A DNA stretch of 64,000 nucleotides, taken from Lateolabrax maculatus. Lineage: Eukaryota > Chordata > Actinopteri > Acropomatiformes > Lateolabracidae. This document shows, piece by piece, positions 58,467 to 64,000 of the stretch. The notes beneath the pieces are model-generated. The model searched no databases. It was not told the DNA's origin and saw only the letters and a list, made by a program, of their open reading frames with translations. The position numbers were made by a program, and so were the translations under genes. Positions within the stretch are counted from its first letter, which is position 1. Each line of letters starts with the position of its first letter. The stretch is taken from positions 14,509,501 to 14,573,500 of the forward strand of contig CM062213.1 of the NCBI GenBank assembly GCA_031216445.1, written 5' to 3'.

Positions 58467-60350
58467 GAAACTCACTGTTTTTAAAAGAAGTTGTTTTTTA
58501 CTTGTATATGCAAGTGTTTCTGTTGGCCATGTGTTTGATGGAACATTGCTTGGTGAAGCTGCGCACAGGCAGTCTTTCTCAGAAGTCCCAGTTTGGACTC
58601 CAGGGTGCTACGCCAGGTTTAGCCGGCTCCACAGTGCTCTCCTTATAGCCGCAGATCTCTGAAGCTTGGAAACAAGGACTGCACAACAGAAAGATTACTC
58701 ACATCTCCAACGTTCCCACATTCCCACTTCCAGAGATTCCAGAGATTCTGGAGTACTGATTGGTGGTGAAGGACTGCTGGGGCCGGGGGCAGTGGAGTCA
58801 GCCCCCCCCTTTTCTCGGTTTGACTGAGTCAGTCATGGGACTCCAGCCATTGCTATTTATTGCAGAGACAGTCAAGGAGGTGTTAGGTAAAGCTGTGCAG
58901 TTTTGCATGCATGCTAATTCTTACCAATATGTCCTGTTGCTGAATATAGATATTCTAATATTATGAATTAATAATAGCTGTTGTTTTTATGTCACTTGTT
59001 TCATCACAGTTACCTGTTTGTCAGTCAACATGGCTGTGAGGTGATACAATGGAACACATTTGATGATAAACTTGATATACTGGAAGCTGATGTTCAATAA
59101 CACTTCAAAACACATTCAATAAAAAGATTTATATGTTGACTTGCCGGCGTGTCAGGTTAGAGATATTTTTGATATTCTTGTGTTTCAGGTCTATGATTTT
59201 TTAATCAAGTTGTTCTAGTGGCAAAGGAGGAAGGGTCTTTGTTCCTTCATCTTGTGACCGTCTGGGCTCACATAACAAAGGATTAGCTTGTGTGTCTTGA
59301 CATTTGTGCAGAGTCATCTTGTTTTCTGTTATGGATGTGTCAGAGGTGGGAGAATTACCATTATACTCTTCAGTGAAACCAGGCAGTAAATCTATCTTCC
59401 CACTTTTATTCTGTTGTCTCAGTTGTTTTTCACTCTCTGTGAGATACTTTTCATGCACAATGCCGTTAACTTCTGCATACATAGATAAGCAAATTCTCCT
59501 ACTCGTGTATCACGAGTTGGGTTTTATTTTGTAAGTCGGTCTGCCAAAGTACAATGGGACTTATTGTCATATCAGCTTTCAGTTGGTGTCGCAACTCCTT
59601 GCCACAGCTTCTAAATGCAACCATTTTGTGCAGTTAAAATTAGGTTCTGTAAAAATAAAACTGATCTAAAAAGTCTGTGATGTTTGAAACTTTCAAACTG
59701 CTCATTGTACCATGATTATTTCCTAAAGTAACCCGTGATAAACCATAATCCCTTTATTTAATCTTCATTTTAATTATGACCTTGAAGTCATTTGGCTCTT
59801 AGTGCTGTAGGTTAATCTCTACCCAAGAAAAGTCAATTGCTAGTTCACTTGCAGCAACTTGAAGTTAAATTCAGGGCTCTCTACAAAACCTCATCAAGAT
59901 TTTTTTTATATCCTGGAAACCTATTTGCCTCAGGGCCATCCTAAATATGTCTTTATTTTAGTCATTTAATTTGAGGTTTCTCTGAGGGCATTCTTCCCTG
60001 GCAAAGGTAACTGCTGAGTGACTTGTTGAAACCTGCAGTCAGAGTCAGCCTCTGAAGAGTTTTCCTCCTCATTTGAACTGCTGTGCCCGTCCAAACAACA
60101 GTGATTACACTAAAGTGGAGAATGATGGGTTGTCAGTACAGAAAAAGTTATGCTAAAAATAGTGGTTAAAAACAGCCTATATAGAAAACACTGCAGGGTA
60201 CTTCACAGTCAACTTGTCTTCATTTAACATACATGAGCTTTCTGCTTCATTGAACTCATCTGTTAATTGTAGGAACAGTGATTAGGTTTAATTTGAAAAT
60301 GATGGACTAAGTTCTTGGGAAAAAACACAAAATGAACCTCTGCAATCCCC

Positions 60351-60353
<3 letters not shown>

Positions 60354-60389
<36 letters not shown>
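60354..60389. repeat. (CA)n microsatellite
   Basis: CA array of 18 units. Confidence 0.95.
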
Positions 60390-60393
<4 letters not shown>

Positions 60394-62725
60394 TCAAATG
60401 TCCAGAGATGGATATCTGACACCATTCTAGCTGTTGGATTTTGCTGGCTGCTTCTGTCTGTAGCTTGTTTTTTTGTCTGCACTGATTGCTCTACTCAATG
60501 TTGACTGTTCCTGCATGTTTAGAAGCTTTTGTGTTCCTTCTCCTCTTTACAGGTTTTTTCTCTGTTTTGCTTGAATGGCAGTTTGTTGTGTGCTGACTAC
60601 ATCAGCTGCTAAATAATGTGTTTTTGTCAAACTGCTTGTAGTTGGCTTTGTTTTGTCTGTGAGTTCGGTCATATTTTCGGTCAGTGTTGACACAGACAGA
60701 CACCTGACACCTGAGACTTGAGGTGGGGCTATGAAGGAGGAAGCTCAGGTTTTCTTTGTTGTCCAATCACAACAAACTGAAGTCAGGGGGAGGCACAAGC
60801 TGGGGTGAGAGAAAGAAAACTTTCTGAACTCAAGCTTTTTTTTTTTATGTGGTATTAACAGGCATGATAAATGAATGGATTTTGCTTTGTTTTAACAGCC
60901 TCTGTATTTAACAATGTGGTTGTGAGTATATTTTTTCGTTGTTTAAATACTGTCACTTTCAGTTTTTGCTGTGAAGTCACTAATGCAATACAGAAAAGTT
61001 TATGGGATGGTCAATTCTCCATTTAAAAGTCTGATTGAAAATATTGGTGGTATCCTAGTGGCAGGCAGATGTATGGATGTGATTTATATATCTGTACTGA
61101 CTGAGTCAGCATGTGTTTGTGCAGGTATGCACATGTGTCGTTGTGTGTACTGTCCATACATGCATGTGTGCTTGCCCATCTGTGATCATCTGTGTGTGTG
61201 TGGGTGGTGACTGGGCTCCTTGTCAGGCAGCAGGGGCTACTTTCTCATTTTCTCTGAGGAGTAGGAGGAGTCTTGAACAAAGAAGCCTTATCCTGTCCAC
61301 TGGAGCCTGCGGGCTGGAAGCTTGCTGCTGCATGCCCGCCTGCCCGCCACTCTGCAGTTGTAGACCTGCCAGTATAAAAGTCCTCTTGCTCAGCTGTTTC
61401 ATCCCTCAGAGAATAAGAGCCAGTCACAGAGGAAGGTTTTGTATAGTTTTAGGAATATAACTGCGGGAAAGTGTATTTGCAGTAGCCAGGTTACATGTGA
61501 CTCACTGGGCACTAGGTTGGTTGATTTCCTTAGACGTAAAGCTTGGCAGTATATCTAAAGTCATTGTAACCATATTGTATTTTTCGAAAAATACTGTGAA
61601 TTGTTCTGTTTTGGAAATTATCAGTAACACATAATTACTAAGTCAGATTGTGATGAACCTGACGAGTTGTGTGAAGTAAGATTTTCCACTAACAATCCGT
61701 CATTGTAGTCATTGCTTGGAGCAAATGTTCTTTTTCATGTTGTTCTTGGTCTCTGCTCTTTAGCCTGACTATCAGCCTGAAATGCCATTTCAGTTCACTT
61801 CATTATTGGAATTGCTGAAAAAAACGGGCATATGGACAGTGATTCAAAGGTTTAAAATCAAGCTACATGCTTTTCATGTAATCTTTCTTTTGCATTCATC
61901 CTATGTTACTCTGAAAGGTAATGAGCTAAAAGTAAAATCCAAGCGAGTCAATTTGCTGCGATAAGTACCGTAGCACACAGAAACTGCAGCTGCTTTCTAC
62001 TGGGAACTTCATCAGTAAGTTGTTCTCATGGAAGTTTCTCCATAGGCCAAATGGGGAGAAAATAAGTGAGGAAGAGTCTGTGTGTGTGAGAGAGCGTGGC
62101 CAAGCCTGGTGAAGTCATTGTTACCCTCTTGTTTTACATGGGACTATTTATGTAGTGTGTGAGCATGTGAGGGAAGGAGGGAGAGCATATGGGTGTTTTT
62201 CCAGTGTCTCTGTGTGTGTTCACATGTTGTTTTCTCTGCCTTCTTGTTGTGGTTGTTCACATATCCGATCTGTCCCAGCTTTGATAACAAAGGATTTTCT
62301 TCAGTTCTCTTTCCCTGCAGTCAGTTAACTGTCAAATATGTGCTTGATTTCTATCAGTATTTCTGCATGAGTGAAAATCTGAAAGATTTTAAACAGCTGT
62401 GTCATGAGCTGTTAGGAAATGGTACGAATTTTGTCCTACCAAGCGTAAGCATAATATATGATTAAACATAGCGTTTTCATAAATTTTATGTAACGTTTTA
62501 TATTTCATGTTGTATGTTTATGGAGATTACTTGATTTATAACAATAGTAGTCTGTAAATGTCATCTGTTAAGGTGTATTTCCTCTTAGTTTTGACTATTC
62601 TATTTTAAAGGATACAAATATTATTGCTAACTTCCGCTCAGTCCCAATACTAAAAGAGCAGAATAAACTGTGTTGAGATGTTTGTATAGTTTATATACAT
62701 AGCCTGGGTAGACCCTGTGGCTCAC

Positions 62726-62749
62726 TGTGTGTGTGTGTGTGTGTGTGTG
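62726..62749. repeat. (TG)n microsatellite
   Basis: TG array of 12 units, 31 bp before a second array. Confidence 0.93.
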
Positions 62750-62780
62750 CATGGTGAAAGGTGGAAACCCTGTCAGACGA

Positions 62781-62788
62781 GTGTGTGT

Positions 62789-62824
<36 letters not shown>
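62781..62824. repeat. (GT)n microsatellite
   Basis: GT array of about 21 units with one A interruption. Confidence 0.94.
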
Positions 62825-62826
<2 letters not shown>

Positions 62827-64000
62827 CCATTTTGTGGGTTTCTGCAGACCTCGCAGAGCTTGGGCCTGGTTGTAACCTGTGGTTGAGCCTTCATCCTCCT
62901 CTGCTTTTTTTGCTTTTTTGTCGTCTTCTCCTCTCTACGCCCTGATTCTTCCCAGATGTTTCCTGTGTGTGTATCTCTCTCTTTCTCTCTCTCCTCACTA
63001 TTTATTTCTTAAAGGAGTAGGATATGAACCTCCGCCCAACCAAAGATTTGTAGTGAGGTTTTCTCTGAAGACTTTAGTGCACAATTGTGAGAAAAAGCAT
63101 AGAAACTTTTATAGCTCCTGTATCTTTGCCTCAAAGTAAAATATAGCTAACTCACTAAATTGGCACCCTACAATAGAGCTAAACCTGGCACACTTTTAAA
63201 AACAAACCATATTTTTAAAGTCCTCGGTTCATATATTTATATTTGTTTTATTTAGTTTTCCATTGTGGCAATTAGGCTAGTTAGCTCATACAAAGCTGCT
63301 TGTTAAGCCAGAAAGAAAAGTTTTCAGATTTTACAGGAATGAACCTACAGTTTTTTTTTCCCTTTTCTTTTTAAGTCATTCAAACACATGGACACAGTCG
63401 TGATCTTTAACTTGAGGTTAACTTGAAGACAGGGTGTCATGTGAATGGTTACTTAAAAGGCTGTACTTAATGACAGATCCAAGTGGTGCAATATTGTTAA
63501 AGATATATGACTATATCATTTATGTATTGAGGGTTGGACTCTCTGGGTTTTAAATTAAGGGATCCTTCAGTGCATGCCCACCACAGTGACTACCACTAAT
63601 GCCAGGCTGCACATAATTCCCACTCTAGTAAAATAGAATCAAATAGATATCTGCTCTCCGTTTCATTGTGGCAAGCTGTCCATTCTGATGTCACTCACAG
63701 TTCTCTTTTTCAAAACGAATCAACCGAGTCTGCCTTCTCCACTCTTCATACCAACTATTGCATACAACATAGAGGTGCTCCACAACATATCCAAAATATA
63801 AAATACTCCCAAGCATGTGTTTTTAGTGTCACAAAATGATTTTAAGATAAAAATTTTAGAATTTTCTGGTGTGTTGACATTTGTCTGAAATTAATTTTTA
63901 ATGTCTGAAATCTCACTTTACTGCTCTCTACTGAGCCAACCATTTAGTGTCTATTATATAGGGAGTAGTGAATGAATGAACGAGGGTGTGACAGAGTTGA

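Larger units (their letters stand above)
34428..64000 (+). other. vgll4: vgll4 gene, partial (5' half)
   Basis: Vgll4 is a transcription cofactor that binds TEAD factors through two C-terminal Tondu domains and competes with YAP. The window holds both alternative first coding exons and the first shared exon. Neither the NGDC...RSRSPIERA-type exon nor the Tondu domains could be found before base 64000, so they lie further right. Teleosts have several vgll4 paralogues (vgll4a, vgll4b, vgll4l) and I cannot say which this is, though the syn2/tamm41 neighbours indicate the true VGLL4 orthologous locus. Confidence 0.88.
58253..64000 (+). other. vgll4: vgll4 intron 3' of the shared exon (partial)
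   Basis: No exon of the RSRSPIERA or Tondu type could be found to the window edge. It contains CA/TG arrays listed separately and otherwise AT-rich sequence without recognisable features. Confidence 0.7.

Noticed and set aside
58253..64000. Search for the remaining vgll4 exons with Tondu domains
   Set aside because: No frame with RSRSPIERA or VDDHFAKALG-type sequence was found. They are presumably right of the window.

Overview
This is vertebrate nuclear DNA, most likely from a spiny-rayed (percomorph) teleost. The coding sequence is sparse and split by consensus GT/AG introns. Dinucleotide (CA/TG) microsatellites are frequent. Many non-coding stretches match dispersed repeats I recognise from teleost genomes. 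No bacterial, viral or CRISPR-type system was seen. The exciting-system prompt is not met here: this is a conserved animal locus with interesting regulatory and repeat detail.

Three genes are supported. (1) syn2 (synapsin II) lies on the minus strand. Only coding exon 1 is present (13911-14350); everything to its left (1-13910) is the 5' part of intron 1 and the remaining exons are off the left edge. (2) tamm41 (mitochondrial CDP-diacylglycerol synthase) lies on the plus strand and is complete: eight coding exons from 23580 to 30405 join in frame to 343 residues. (3) vgll4 (vestigial-like 4, a TEAD cofactor) lies on the plus strand and is partial. It has two alternative first coding exons (34438-34501 and 50969-51050), both phase 1, which join the shared exon 58015-58252. 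The Tondu-domain exons are off the right edge.

The order and orientations, syn2(-) tamm41(+) vgll4(+), mirror human 3p25 (VGLL4, TAMM41, SYN2) as I know it. This supports each assignment and suggests a very old block. The genes are not functionally coupled: one is a synaptic-vesicle phosphoprotein, one a cardiolipin-pathway enzyme, and one a Hippo/TEAD repressor.

Layout: 1-13910 syn2 intron 1 (X-box motifs, several old repeats, one apparent nested insertion); 13911-15010 syn2 exon 1 and GC-rich 5' flank; 15011-23240 intergenic; 23241-31080 tamm41 with CRE-bearing promoter, introns and 3'UTR; 31080-32190 AT-rich intergenic; 32190-33450 distal vgll4 CpG-rich promoter region; 34428-50400 the 16 kb between the two vgll4 starts (many repeats, CTCF-like and nuclear-receptor-like sites); 50400-51050 proximal vgll4 promoter and exon 1b; 51051-64000 vgll4 introns around the shared exon. 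Repeat family names are from memory of consensus patterns and need a RepeatMasker check.
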